Positions 24,027-32,457 are shown, numbered from the stretch's first letter. The stretch is DNA of 37,041 nucleotides from Pantoea allii (GCF_002307475.1 NZ_NTMH01000051.1:1-37041); one strand, 5' to 3'. Made by a program: numbers and translations. Notes: generated from the letters alone by a model not told the origin.

Positions 24027-25343
24027 TTACTTATTCTGTTGCTCGAAACGACGCAGCAGTTCGTTACCACGCTTCACTGCACTATCCAGCGCGGCCTGCG
24101 GCGACTGCTTGCCGGTCCAGACGCCTTCCAGCTCTTCATCCAGAATGGTACGGATCTGCGGCATATTCCCCAGACGCATGCCTTTGGTATAAGGCAATGG
24201 CGGCTTGTTCATCATCTGGCGAATCGCAATATCGGCACCTGGGTTTTTCTCGTAGAAGCCTTCTTTCTTCGTCAGCTCATAAGCGGCAGTGGTAATCGGC
24301 AGGTAGCCGGTTTTCTGATGCCATTCCGCCGCAATTTTTGGCTCGGTGAGGAATTTCATAAATTCCGCTGCGCCTTTGTAGGTATTGGCATCTTTGCCCT
24401 TCATGACCCACAAGCTGGCGCCGCCGATAATGGCGTTCTGCGGTGCATTCGGGATATCCGCATCGTAAGGCATCATGCCGACGCCGTAGTTAAATTTGGC
24501 GTAATGGCGAATATCCGCCAGCGAGCCCGATGAGGCCGTGGTCATGCCGCAGTCACCGTTATAGAACTTGGCGGTCGATTCGTCTTTACGACCAAAATAG
24601 GTGAAGTCCCCTTTCTTGTTCATATCTTCCAGTAGCTGGATATGACGAACCTGAGCCGGTTTGTTGAACTCCAGTACCGCATCGGTGCCGTCGAAACCGT
24701 TATTTTTGGTGGCAACCGGCAGGCCGTTCCAGGCGCTGAAGTTTTCAATCTGAATCCAGCCCTGCCAGCCGCTGGCATAACCGCAACTCATGCCGGATTT
24801 ACGCAGTGCAGCCGCATCCTTAGCCAGTTCCTGCCAGGTTTTGGGGGCCTGGTCCGGATTCAAACCTGCTTTTTTAAACGCATCTTTGTTGTAGTACAGC
24901 ACCGGCGTGGAGCTGTTGAAGGGCTGAGAGATCAGCTGACCTTGTGCGTTGCTGTAGTAGCCAGCGACCGCAGGGACAAACTGCTTCTCATCCATTGGGA
25001 TGCCAGCATCTTTGAACACCTGGTACACCGGCACGATGGCTTTGGAGGCCATCATCGTGGCGGTACCCACTTCATAAACCTGTAACAGAGCCGGGGCTTT
25101 TCCTGTGCGGACCGCAGCGATACCTGCCGCCAGACTTTGTTCGTAGTTCCCTTTGTACACCGGGACGATTTTGTAATCCGGGTGTTCCTGGTTAAAACGT
25201 TGCGCCAGTGAGTCAACCTCTTTGCCTAACTCGCCTTCCATTGAGTGCCAGAAAGGGATCTCAGTAGCGGCCATTGCATTACCACTGATCGCCAGACCGA
25301 GCAGTGCGCTCATCAGGCTACGACGAAAAGTAACAACGGACAT
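24027..25343 (-). CDS. ugpB: Glycerol-3-phosphate periplasmic binding protein UgpB
   Basis: Periplasmic solute-binding protein (family 1) that captures glycerol-3-phosphate and glycerophosphodiesters for UgpAEC. It is 438 residues, the E. coli length. The signal peptide MSVVTFRRSLMSALLGLAIS...AMA is followed by mature ATEIPFWHSMEGELG. The family segments SQPFNSSTPVLYYNKDAFKKAG and MTTASSGSLADIRHYAKF are present. It is the first gene of ugpBAECQ, with an AGGAAAA site ahead of the ATG. Three Pho boxes upstream place it under PhoB. Confidence 0.96.
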   Translation of the reverse strand: MSVVTFRRSLMSALLGLAISGNAMAATEIPFWHSMEGELGKEVDSLAQRFNQEHPDYKIVPVYKGNYEQSLAAGIAAVRTGKAPALLQVYEVGTATMMASKAIVPVYQVFKDAGIPMDEKQFVPAVAGYYSNAQGQLISQPFNSSTPVLYYNKDAFKKAGLNPDQAPKTWQELAKDAAALRKSGMSCGYASGWQGWIQIENFSAWNGLPVATKNNGFDGTDAVLEFNKPAQVRHIQLLEDMNKKGDFTYFGRKDESTAKFYNGDCGMTTASSGSLADIRHYAKFNYGVGMMPYDADIPNAPQNAIIGGASLWVMKGKDANTYKGAAEFMKFLTEPKIAAEWHQKTGYLPITTAAYELTKKEGFYEKNPGADIAIRQMMNKPPLPYTKGMRLGNMPQIRTILDEELEGVWTGKQSPQAALDSAVKRGNELLRRFEQQNK

Positions 25344-25416
25344 AGAATTTTCCTGTTCAGGTAGGTACGCGCGTTATCACGCATTTTTTGCTCGCGAAGT
25401 AACATGACACGCTGAA

Positions 25417-25477
25417 ATGACGGAAAAATAACAGTCAGATGACGGAAAAATGACAGCGGAATGTCAGAAGATGACAG
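25417..25477 (-). promoter_or_regulatory. Three tandem Pho boxes upstream of ugpB
   Basis: Reading the minus strand, six heptamers follow one another at 10-11 bp spacing: CTGTCAT, CTGACAT, CTGTCAT, CCGTCAT, CTGTTAT, CCGTCAT. They form three 18-bp boxes (25460-25477, 25439-25456, 25417-25434) that match the PhoB consensus CTGTCATAAAACTGTCAY with AT-rich centres. The last lies 74 bp before the ugpB ATG. Strong PhoB activation under phosphate starvation is therefore expected. E. coli ugpB is also a Pho regulon gene. Confidence 0.9.
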
Positions 25478-25609
25478 GGATAAGCGGGATTAATGCATGA
25501 GGACGATACGACGAGGGCAGGAAAGGTGAGCCAGATAACTGAAGTGTGACAGCGCCCCACCCTCGAAACCCAAAAAAGCGATAACGAGAGTGAGCGCTGC
25601 CCGACATGC

Positions 25610-25629
25610 GCCTGGCCTGAGAGCCAGGC
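25610..25629 (-). terminator. Hairpin downstream of livF
   Basis: GCCTGGC (25610-25616) pairs with GCCAGGC (25623-25629) around a 6-nt loop. It begins 7 nt after the livF stop on the minus strand. There is no U-tract next to it, so it is a probable 3' end or protective structure of the liv transcript. Confidence 0.5.
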
Positions 25630-25636
25630 CTGCCAC

Positions 25637-26344
25637 CTATGCGCCCAGATATGCGCTGCGCACGGCCTCATTGGAAAGTAACGCCTCGCCGCTGTCCTCC
25701 AGCACCACGTGACCGTTTTCCAGCACGTAACCCCGATCGGCCAGCTTCAGAGCCTGGTTAGCATTCTGCTCTACCAGGAAAATCGTCATGCCTTCGCTGC
25801 GTAACTGCTCAATCGTATCGAATATTTGCTGAATAATAATCGGCGCCAGGCCCAGGGAAGGCTCATCCAGTAACAGCAGGCGCGGTTGACTCATCAGTGC
25901 CCGGCCAATCGCCAGCATCTGCTGTTCGCCACCCGACATGGTGCCTGCCCGCTGAATTTTACGCTCAGCCAGACGCGGAAACAGCGTATACACCCGTTCG
26001 ATGCGTTGCAGATACTGCTGGCGGCTGGCAAAAAAACCGCCCATTGCCAGATTCTCTTCCACGGTCATGCGTGAAAACACACGACGTCCTTCGGGCACGA
26101 TGGCAATGGCTTCGCGCATAATCCGCGCCGTTTGCCAGTCGGTGATGGCTTTACCATCAAAGGTGATGGTGCCGCTGGTCGCACGCGGTTCACCGCATAA
26201 CGTGCCCAGCAGCGTGGTTTTGCCCGCCCCGTTTGCACCAATCAGGGTCACAATTTCACCCTGGTCAATATGCAGGCTAACGCCGTGCAGGGCCTGGATT
26301 TTTCCGTAATGCGCACTGACGTTATCAATGGTTAACATGGCCAT
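25637..26344 (-). CDS. livF: Branched-chain amino acid ABC transporter ATPase LivF
   Basis: One of two ATPases of the LIV importer, 235 residues. Walker A GANGAGKTT is at residues 36-44. The signature TMSGGEQQML, Walker B LLLLDEPSLGLAP and LVEQNANQALKLADRGYVL are diagnostic of LivF. The start at 26344 has AGGAGAGG upstream, inside the end of livG, and the two genes are 1 bp apart. It is the last gene of livKHMGF. The following hairpin and the Pho-controlled ugpB promoter separate the two operons. Confidence 0.95.
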   Translation of the reverse strand: MAMLTIDNVSAHYGKIQALHGVSLHIDQGEIVTLIGANGAGKTTLLGTLCGEPRATSGTITFDGKAITDWQTARIMREAIAIVPEGRRVFSRMTVEENLAMGGFFASRQQYLQRIERVYTLFPRLAERKIQRAGTMSGGEQQMLAIGRALMSQPRLLLLDEPSLGLAPIIIQQIFDTIEQLRSEGMTIFLVEQNANQALKLADRGYVLENGHVVLEDSGEALLSNEAVRSAYLGA

Positions 26345-26345
26345 A

Positions 26346-27113
26346 TTACGCCTCTCCTAAATAGGCACGGATCACATCCGGGTTATTACGAATCTCTTCC
26401 GGTGTGCCGTTAGCCAGCGGCGTTCCCTGATTCACCACATAGATACGATCGGAAATCCCCATGACCAGCTTCATATCGTGTTCAATCAACAACACGGAAA
26501 CCTTATGCTCACCACGTAGCTCGGCAATCAACTCATCCAGCTCGTGCGTCTCTCGCGGGTTAAGCCCGGCAGCCGGCTCATCCAGCATTAAAATCTCCGG
26601 GCGCGTCACCATGCAGCGGGCAATCTCCAGTCGGCGCTGCTGACCATAGGCCAGATTACCGGCCTGACGATTGGCCATGTCCAGCAAGCCGACGCGCTCA
26701 AGCCAGGTGGCAGCACGATCCAGCGCGTCGCCTTCACTGCGGCGAAAAGCAGGCGTTTTAATCAGGCCTGAAAAGACGCCGCTTTTCAGATGCTGATGCT
26801 GCGCGACCAGCAGATTTTCAATCACCGTCATTTCGCGGAACAGACGTACGTGCTGGAACGTACGCACAATCCCCATGCGGGCGATCTTCTGCCCGGATAA
26901 ACCGGCCAGATTCTTGTCACGCAGCGTAATGCTGCCGCCAGTGGGCTTGTAGAAGCCGGTCAGACAGTTGAAGACGGTGGTTTTACCCGCGCCGTTTGGC
27001 CCGATAAGCGACACGATTTCCTGGGGTCGCAGTTCCAGCTTTACGTTGTTCACGGCTAACAGACCGCCGAAGCGCATCATCAGGCCCTCAACGGCTAACA
27101 AAGGCTGACTCAT
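26346..27113 (-). CDS. livG: Branched-chain amino acid ABC transporter ATPase LivG
   Basis: The second LIV ATPase, 255 residues as in E. coli. Walker A GPNGAGKTT is at residues 38-46. NCLTGFYKPTGGSITL, RTFQHVRLFREMTVIENLLVAQH, AYGQQRRLEIARCM (signature), LMLDEPAAGLNP and LLIEHDMKLVMGISDRIYV follow in order. The ATG overlaps the livM TGA as ATGA (27110-27113). Confidence 0.95.
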   Translation of the reverse strand: MSQPLLAVEGLMMRFGGLLAVNNVKLELRPQEIVSLIGPNGAGKTTVFNCLTGFYKPTGGSITLRDKNLAGLSGQKIARMGIVRTFQHVRLFREMTVIENLLVAQHQHLKSGVFSGLIKTPAFRRSEGDALDRAATWLERVGLLDMANRQAGNLAYGQQRRLEIARCMVTRPEILMLDEPAAGLNPRETHELDELIAELRGEHKVSVLLIEHDMKLVMGISDRIYVVNQGTPLANGTPEEIRNNPDVIRAYLGEA

Positions 27114-28378
27114 GCCTGCTCTCCTTGTTTACCCTGCCTGAGTTTCAGGTGCGGACGCTTCATGGGCAGTAAGCCCTGTGGACGCCAGATCATCATCAGC
27201 ACCATCAATCCACCCAATACCAGCATGCTGTACTCATTGAGATCGCGCATCAGTTCACGTGAAACCACCAGCAAAATGGCGGCCAGAATAACGGCGAACT
27301 GCGATCCCATCCCGCCCAGCACGACGATGGCTAAGACAAAAGCAGATTCGACAAAGGTAAAAGATTCCGGGCTGACAAATCCCTGACGGGCAGCAAACAG
27401 CGTACCGGCAAACCCCGCAAAGGCAGCACTGATGGTAAAGGCCGTGAGTTTAATACGGGTCGGGCTTAAGCCCAGCGAGCGACAGGCAATCTCATCTTCA
27501 CGCAATGCTTCCCAGGCCCGGCCGAGCGGCATACGCAGCAGGCGGTTAATCACAAACAGCGTCAGCACCACCAACAGTAATGCCACCAGATACAGGAAAA
27601 TCACCCTGTCACTGGGATCGTATTTCATGCCAAAGACGTCGTGAAACGTGCCCCATCCACCTTCACTGACGCGGCGGCCAAACTCAAGGCCGAAGAACGT
27701 GGGTTTGGGAATCTGGGCAATACCGTTTGGCCCACCAGTAATCGCGGTGTTATTCAGCAGCAGGATACGGACGATTTCGCCGAAGCCGAGCGTCACAATC
27801 GCCAGATAATCGCCACGCAACCGCAACACCGGGAACCCCAGCAGCAGACCAAACGCGGCGGCCACTAAACCAGCCAGCGGCAGGCTCTGCCAGAAACCGA
27901 AACCATAGTAATGATTGAGCAGGGCAAAGGTATAAGCGCCTATCGCGTAGAACCCGCCGTAACCCAGAACCAGCAGCCCTGACAGCCCAACCACCACGTT
28001 CAACCCCAGGCCCAGCATGATGTAGATGAGCGTCAGCGTCGCGATATCAACGCTGCCGCGCGAGACCAGGAACGGCCAGATAACGGCGGCGGCGATCATC
28101 AATGCCATGACGAGCTTTTGCTTTGGCGTGGAACCATCAAAACCAGGCAGCACCAGGCCGCCGCTGCGTTTCAGCTTGCCCTGAAACAGCGGGCGCAGCA
28201 GCTGGAACAGGAACACCACCGCACAACCGATAAATATCCAGTTCCAGCGCACGCTACCGGCATTCACCACCTGCAGCTTCGTACCATTCAGATCGAGGCG
28301 CATTCCCATAAAGAACGCGGCCAGAACCAGCAGCATGACCGTAGAGATCAGTGCATTGACCAGACCAAGGCGTTTCAT
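27110..28378 (-). CDS. livM: Branched-chain amino acid ABC transporter permease LivM
   Basis: Permease subunit of 422 residues with around ten hydrophobic segments. An N-terminal extension (about 1-80) precedes the conserved LivM core. Core motifs include YIMLGLGLNVVVGLSGLLVLGYGGFYAIGAY and GRAWEALREDEIACRSLGLSPTRIKL, which contacts the ATPase (each quoted from longer conserved stretches). Its ATG overlaps the livH stop as ATGA (28375-28378), and its stop overlaps the livG start, so the three genes are coupled. Confidence 0.95.
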   Translation of the reverse strand: MKRLGLVNALISTVMLLVLAAFFMGMRLDLNGTKLQVVNAGSVRWNWIFIGCAVVFLFQLLRPLFQGKLKRSGGLVLPGFDGSTPKQKLVMALMIAAAVIWPFLVSRGSVDIATLTLIYIMLGLGLNVVVGLSGLLVLGYGGFYAIGAYTFALLNHYYGFGFWQSLPLAGLVAAAFGLLLGFPVLRLRGDYLAIVTLGFGEIVRILLLNNTAITGGPNGIAQIPKPTFFGLEFGRRVSEGGWGTFHDVFGMKYDPSDRVIFLYLVALLLVVLTLFVINRLLRMPLGRAWEALREDEIACRSLGLSPTRIKLTAFTISAAFAGFAGTLFAARQGFVSPESFTFVESAFVLAIVVLGGMGSQFAVILAAILLVVSRELMRDLNEYSMLVLGGLMVLMMIWRPQGLLPMKRPHLKLRQGKQGEQA

Positions 28379-29301
28379 ACTTTCTCTACCTCCGGACGGC
28401 CCAGAATACCGGTCGGCATCACCAGCAGCACCACAATCAGTAAGGCAAACGACACCACATCTTTATATTCGGTTGAGAGATAAGCCGAGGTCAGGGCTTC
28501 AGCAATGCCCAGCACCAGACCGCCGATCATCGCGCCGGGAATACTGCCAATGCCGCCCAGTACCGCTGCGGTAAAGGCTTTCATACCTGCCATAAAGCCG
28601 ATAAACGGGTTGATCGAGCCATAAAACTGGCCTAACAGCACACCGGCCACTGCCGCCATCGCCGCACCAATCACGAAGGTGAGCGATATCACGCGGTCCG
28701 TGTTAATCCCCAGCAGGCTGGCCATTTTCAGGTCTTCAGCACAGGCCCGGCAGGCGCGGCCCATGCGGGAATAGCGAATAAACAAGGTCAGTGTCAGCAT
28801 GGTCAGGAACGTCACCACCCAGATCACCACCTGCATGGTCGACAGCGTGGCCGCAAAACCATTGCTTTCTCCCAGCGTCCACTGGCCGGTAATGAGACTC
28901 GGCAGCGCAAGATCGCGTGAGCCCTGGGTCAGGCTGACATAGTTTTGCAGGAAGATAGACATCCCGATGGCGGAGATCAGGGCAATGAGGCGCTTAGAGG
29001 AGCGGACCGGCCGGTAAGCCACCCGCTCAATGCTCCAGCCATAGGCGCTGGAAATAATCACCGCCATCACAAAACCGGCGGCAATCATCAGCCATGTGGT
29101 ATCAATGCCCATCATCATCAGGGCGGCAATCACGATAAAAGAGACATAGCTGCCGATCATATAGACCTCGCCATGGGCGAAGTTGATCATGCCAATAATG
29201 CCGTAAACCATGGTGTAGCCAATGGCGATCAGCGCGTAGGTGCTCCCGAGGGTTACCCCGTTGAACATCTGCTGAATGAAATAGAGAAACTGCTCGGACA
29301 T
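28375..29301 (-). CDS. livH: Branched-chain amino acid ABC transporter permease LivH
   Basis: Permease subunit of 308 residues, the E. coli length, with about eight membrane helices. The start MSEQFLYFIQQMFNGVTLGS is typical, and GYTMVYGIIGMINFAHGEVYMIG, RACRACAEDLKMASLLGIN and GGIGSIPGAMIGGLVLGIAE are conserved. It is separated from livK by 137 bp carrying three hairpins, which probably reduce transcription or processing into the membrane genes relative to livK. The ribosome binding site is weak. Confidence 0.95.
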   Translation of the reverse strand: MSEQFLYFIQQMFNGVTLGSTYALIAIGYTMVYGIIGMINFAHGEVYMIGSYVSFIVIAALMMMGIDTTWLMIAAGFVMAVIISSAYGWSIERVAYRPVRSSKRLIALISAIGMSIFLQNYVSLTQGSRDLALPSLITGQWTLGESNGFAATLSTMQVVIWVVTFLTMLTLTLFIRYSRMGRACRACAEDLKMASLLGINTDRVISLTFVIGAAMAAVAGVLLGQFYGSINPFIGFMAGMKAFTAAVLGGIGSIPGAMIGGLVLGIAEALTSAYLSTEYKDVVSFALLIVVLLVMPTGILGRPEVEKV

Positions 29302-29325
29302 AGTGAGGACCTACTCAGGAACCAG

Positions 29326-29428
29326 AAAACCCCTCTCCTGCCAGCAGAAGAGGGTTAGCAAGGCGAAGGCGGCACGACAGCGTGCGCATGGCCTTCGCCT
29401 GCTTCCCCGATCACCGGTCACGGGGAAG
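29326..29428 (-). terminator. Three consecutive hairpins between livK and livH
   Basis: In transcript order on the minus strand there are three structures. The first is an 8-bp stem CTTCCCCG/CGGGGAAG (29402-29409 with 29421-29428). The second is a 10-bp stem AGGCGAAGGC/GCCTTCGCCT (29361-29370 with 29391-29400) with an inner GCAC/GTGC stem. The third is an imperfect AACCCTCT-type hairpin (29328-29356) followed by TTTT. Together they look like an intra-operon attenuator or RNA-stabilising element that favours LivK over LivHMGF. Confidence 0.65.
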
Positions 29429-29438
29429 AGTCATTGCC

Positions 29439-30563
29439 TTATTTAACAGCGGTAGACGAACCGTCTTTGTGCCATTTGAAGACACCAAATTCAAAGCCCT
29501 TCAGATCGCCTTTCTGATCCCAGCTCAGGTCGCCCATGACCGTTGGAACAGGTGCGCCGGTTTTAAGGTTCTTCGCAATCGCATCGGGTTCATCGCTCTT
29601 GCTGCGCTCGATGCCGGTGACCAGAGACTGGATAGCCGCATAGGTGGTCCAGACGAAAGGTCCGGTAGGATCTTTACGGTTAGACGCGGTGTTGGCTTTA
29701 ATGGCTTCAACAATCGCCTTGTTCTGTGGCAGCTGGTCGTAACGTTTTGGTAATGTGACGTACAGCCCTTCAGACGCATCGCCCGCGATGTTAGACAGCG
29801 AGGCATTGCCCACGCCTTCTGGTCCCATAAAGCCGGCCTTCAGGCCTGCGGCTTTAGCCTGGCGCAGAATCTGGCCCAGCTCCGGGTAGTAACCGCCGTA
29901 ATAAACGAAATCCACGTTTTCTTTCTTCAGACGGGCAACCAGGGTAGAGAAATCTTTATCGCCTGCGGTGATCCCTTCAAACATCACCACGTTGCCACCT
30001 TTGGCTTTCAGGGTTTTCTGGACGGATTCCGCCAGGCCCTGTCCGTACTGCTGTTTGTCATGCACAACAGCGATACGTTTTGGTTTAATCACATCCAGGA
30101 TGTAGTTCGCTGCGGTTGGGCCCTGATCAGAATCCAGACCGGTGGTGCGCATCACGTCTGCATAACCCCGTGCGGTCAGTTCAGGTGCCGTGGCGGCCGG
30201 GGTAATCATCAGCACGCCTTCGTCATTGTAGATGTCTGAAGCAGGCTGCGTTGAGGAAGAACACAGGTGTCCGATGACATATTTAATGCCGTCGTTAATC
30301 ACCTTGTTGGCCACTGCAACCGCTTGTTTTGGGTCACAGGCATCGTCATATTCCACACCGACCAGTTTGTCGCCGTTTACGCCACCTTTGGCATTAATAT
30401 CTTTAATCGCCTGTGCAGCGCCGGTAAATTCCATATCACCATACTGCGCGACCGGGCCAGTAGCGGCACCTACGATAGCTATTTTAATATCTTTCGCCAT
30501 TGCCGCATGGCTCATCGCCAATGCAACGCATCCTGCCAGTAACGCGCGACCTGTCATTTTCAT
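29439..30563 (-). CDS. livK: Leucine/branched-chain amino acid binding protein (LivK/LivJ)
   Basis: Periplasmic type-I binding protein, 374 residues. The signal peptide MKMTGRALLAGCVALAMS...MA is followed by mature KDIKIAIVGAATGPVAQYGD. The conserved core CDPKQAVAVANKVINDGIKY, IGHLCSSSTQPASDIYNDEG and GPEGVGNASLSNIAGDASEG is present. E. coli has two paralogues, LivK next to livH and LivJ beyond panM. Here only this gene is present, in the livK position. Its sequence mixes LivJ-like (ITPAATAPELTARGY, WTTYAAIQSL) and LivK-like (GNASLSNIAGDA) segments. The symbol livK is by position; specificity for Leu versus Leu/Ile/Val cannot be told from this sequence. Confidence 0.88.
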   Translation of the reverse strand: MKMTGRALLAGCVALAMSHAAMAKDIKIAIVGAATGPVAQYGDMEFTGAAQAIKDINAKGGVNGDKLVGVEYDDACDPKQAVAVANKVINDGIKYVIGHLCSSSTQPASDIYNDEGVLMITPAATAPELTARGYADVMRTTGLDSDQGPTAANYILDVIKPKRIAVVHDKQQYGQGLAESVQKTLKAKGGNVVMFEGITAGDKDFSTLVARLKKENVDFVYYGGYYPELGQILRQAKAAGLKAGFMGPEGVGNASLSNIAGDASEGLYVTLPKRYDQLPQNKAIVEAIKANTASNRKDPTGPFVWTTYAAIQSLVTGIERSKSDEPDAIAKNLKTGAPVPTVMGDLSWDQKGDLKGFEFGVFKWHKDGSSTAVK

Positions 30564-30966
30564 GCGAACTACCCCATCAGTTATGTCGTGTTTGTTGTGA
30601 GTGGTGTTATTTTCTGCCAGATAAAGTGGAAAACTGATTTAACAATAATGAGTTAGCACGCTTTTCTGGCTTTTATTAGTAATAAGGCTTTATATTTCAG
30701 ACTATTAAACAGGAAGTATATTCTGTAAAGCAACTGACATATTCATGATTCGCAATGTTAAGCAGCATAATCATCTGGAGGCAATGCACAGCTTTTGCTT
30801 ACCAGGCCAGCGCGTTATGCTGTCTTTAAAATCGGAATACCTGTTTATCACTATTATCCTGGCACTCGGTCGCGGTTTTGACCTGTTTTATTGCTTAAAA
30901 TGTGTCGGGGTTCCGGTTACGGGAATTGACTACATTATCGGCTTTTTACACATACAGGTGTTTGTT
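30564..30966. other. livK-panM intergenic region
   Basis: About 400 bp between divergent genes. The livK-proximal part (30600-30760) is strongly AT-rich with several A/T runs, as expected for the liv promoter region, which in E. coli is Lrp- and leucine-regulated. I could not place the -10/-35 or Lrp sites with confidence. The panM-proximal part (30745-30966) is open in the panM frame, but the peptide resembles nothing known. Confidence 0.5.
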
Positions 30967-31353
30967 ATGAAGCTCACCATTATGCGTCTGACCTCGCTGA
31001 CGCAGCAGGACCGGACAGACCTGGGGAAGATCTGGCCTGAAAGGGATATCGCACAGTTGGAGGCGTCGTTAAATGAAAGCCATCGTCTTTACGCCGCGCG
31101 CTTCAACGATCGTTTGCTGGCGGCATTGCAGTTAGAAATTTCAGGGATTCATGGCAAGGTGCATCATCTGACGGTAAGAGAGGCCACCAAACGGCGTGGT
31201 GTCGGTCAGTATCTCCTGGAAGAAACGATGCAGCAGAATCCATCGCTGAACGACTGGTGGATTGCCGATGACGGCAGTGACGATCAACGCATCCGGGCGG
31301 CGTTTATGCAGGCGTGTGGTTTTCGTGCGCAGGTTGACGGCTGGGTGAAATAA
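30967..31353 (+). CDS. panM: PanD maturation and regulation factor PanM (PanZ)
   Basis: GNAT-fold protein that triggers self-cleavage of the PanD aspartate decarboxylase precursor and, when bound to acetyl-CoA, limits its activity in pantothenate/CoA synthesis. The start at 30967 gives 128 residues (E. coli 127) beginning MKLTIMRLTSLTQQDRTDLG. The acetyl-CoA loop VREATKRRGVGQYLLEE (about residues 68-84) and the C-terminal AFMQACGFRAQVDGW are conserved. The Shine-Dalgarno sequence (CAGGTG) is weak, and the frame is open for 74 further codons upstream, so the start relies on family length. It lies between livK and rpoH; in E. coli livJ intervenes on the rpoH side. Confidence 0.9.
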   Translation: MKLTIMRLTSLTQQDRTDLGKIWPERDIAQLEASLNESHRLYAARFNDRLLAALQLEISGIHGKVHHLTVREATKRRGVGQYLLEETMQQNPSLNDWWIADDGSDDQRIRAAFMQACGFRAQVDGWVK

Positions 31354-31365
31354 CGCGCAGGCAGT

Positions 31366-31390
31366 AAAAAGGGCGACCTGAGGTCGCCCT
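31366..31390 (-). terminator. Intrinsic terminator of rpoH
   Basis: On the minus strand AGGGCGAC-CTCAG-GTCGCCCT is followed by TTTTT (plus-strand A-run at 31366-31370). It begins 7 nt after the rpoH stop and 13 nt beyond the convergent panM stop. It may serve panM too, but only the rpoH direction has a U-tract. Confidence 0.9.
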
Positions 31391-31396
31391 GTCTCG

Positions 31397-32254
31397 TCAG
31401 GCTTCGATCGCCATTCGGAGTTTTTTCATCGCGTTCTTTTCAAGCTGTCGGACGCGCTCTGCGGAAACGCCGTAACGATCGGCCAGTTCCTGCAGGGTCG
31501 TTTTGTTGTCCTCATCCAGCCAGCGGGCACGGATAATATGCTGGCTGCGCTCGTCCAGGCCTTCCATTGCATATGTCAGCTTATCGGCCGCATGGGATTC
31601 CCAGTTATCCTCTTCAATGCCGTCGGCAAAATCAGAGGTTTTATCCTGGAGATACAGCACCGGGGCCATGGATTTGCCTTCGCCGCTTTCATCGTCAGCG
31701 GACATATCAAAGGTCATATCCTGAGCCGCCATGCGCGATTCCATTTCTCGCACATCTTTGCTGCTTACGCCCAGCTCACGCGCGACCATTTCCACTTCAT
31801 CCTGATTAAACCAGCCCAGACGCTGCTTGGTTTTACGCAGGTTAAAGAACAGCTTACGCTGTGCCTTGGTGGTCGCCACTTTCACGATACGCCAGTTACG
31901 CAGCACGTATTCGTGAATTTCCGCTTTGATCCAGTGAACGGCAAAGGACACCAGACGGACGCCAACTTCAGGATTAAAGCGACGAACGGCTTTCATCAAG
32001 CCGATGTTACCTTCCTGAATCAGGTCAGCCTGAGGCAGGCCGTAGCCTGAGTAGTTACGAGCGATATGAACAACAAAGCGTAGGTGAGACAGGATCAGCG
32101 TCTTTGCCGCATCCAGATCGCCCTGGTAATGCAGCCGTTCAGCCAACGCCTTTTCCTCTTCTGCCGACAACATCGGCCAGGTATTGGCAGCCCGAACATA
32201 AGATTCCAGGTTGCCCAGAGGAGCAATAGCTAAAGTTTGCATTTCTTTGGTCAT
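31397..32254 (-). CDS. rpoH: RNA polymerase heat-shock sigma factor RpoH (sigma-32)
   Basis: Group 3 sigma factor that directs transcription of heat-shock chaperones and proteases. The 285-residue product has region 2 segments SHLRFVVHIARNYSGYGLPQ, DLIQEGNIGLMKAVRRFNP and VRLVSFAVHWIKAEIHEYVL. The diagnostic RpoH box QRKLFFNLRKTKQRLGWF is near residues 132-149. The region 4 HTH TLQELADRYGVSAERVRQLE is near the C-terminus. In E. coli translation is temperature-controlled by mRNA structure involving the start region. The start-proximal sequence (GAGGGTTTGAATGACCAAAG) is strikingly similar to E. coli, consistent with conserved control. It follows ftsX as in E. coli. Confidence 0.97.
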   Translation of the reverse strand: MTKEMQTLAIAPLGNLESYVRAANTWPMLSAEEEKALAERLHYQGDLDAAKTLILSHLRFVVHIARNYSGYGLPQADLIQEGNIGLMKAVRRFNPEVGVRLVSFAVHWIKAEIHEYVLRNWRIVKVATTKAQRKLFFNLRKTKQRLGWFNQDEVEMVARELGVSSKDVREMESRMAAQDMTFDMSADDESGEGKSMAPVLYLQDKTSDFADGIEEDNWESHAADKLTYAMEGLDERSQHIIRARWLDEDNKTTLQELADRYGVSAERVRQLEKNAMKKLRMAIEA

Positions 32255-32365
32255 TCAAACCCTCACAAAATCAGTGGAATTGCCGCATCTTTCCTTAAGC
32301 GCACGTCACATTATGTCAACGTCGCAGGAAAACCAAAAGCAATCTGTGCTACTTGGAAAACAAAG

Positions 32366-32374
32366 TTATCCACA
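32366..32374 (+). promoter_or_regulatory. DnaA box in the rpoH promoter region
   Basis: TTATCCACA is a perfect match to the DnaA box consensus. The E. coli rpoH regulatory region also contains DnaA boxes, where DnaA represses some promoters. Here the box lies 112 bp before the rpoH ATG and overlaps the possible sigma-E -35 element. Confidence 0.7.
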
Positions 32375-32423
32375 AGTTCAATTATAGCAGTGTATATTTT
32401 ACACACAGATGACAGCGGGGCAA

Positions 32424-32457
32424 CATCCTCTGCACCCATTGTCGGCAGCAGAGGATG
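32424..32457 (-). terminator. Hairpin downstream of ftsX
   Basis: CATCCTCTGC (32424-32433) pairs perfectly with GCAGAGGATG (32448-32457) around a 14-nt loop. It starts 27 nt after the ftsX stop. The following bases on the minus strand (TTGCCCC) give no real U-tract, so termination may be partial and rpoH may also receive read-through from ftsYEX. Confidence 0.55.

Noticed and set aside
25435..25671. 78-codon minus-strand frame between livF and ugpB
   Set aside because: It overlaps the end of livF and the Pho boxes, is rich in residues typical of chance frames, and has no Shine-Dalgarno site.
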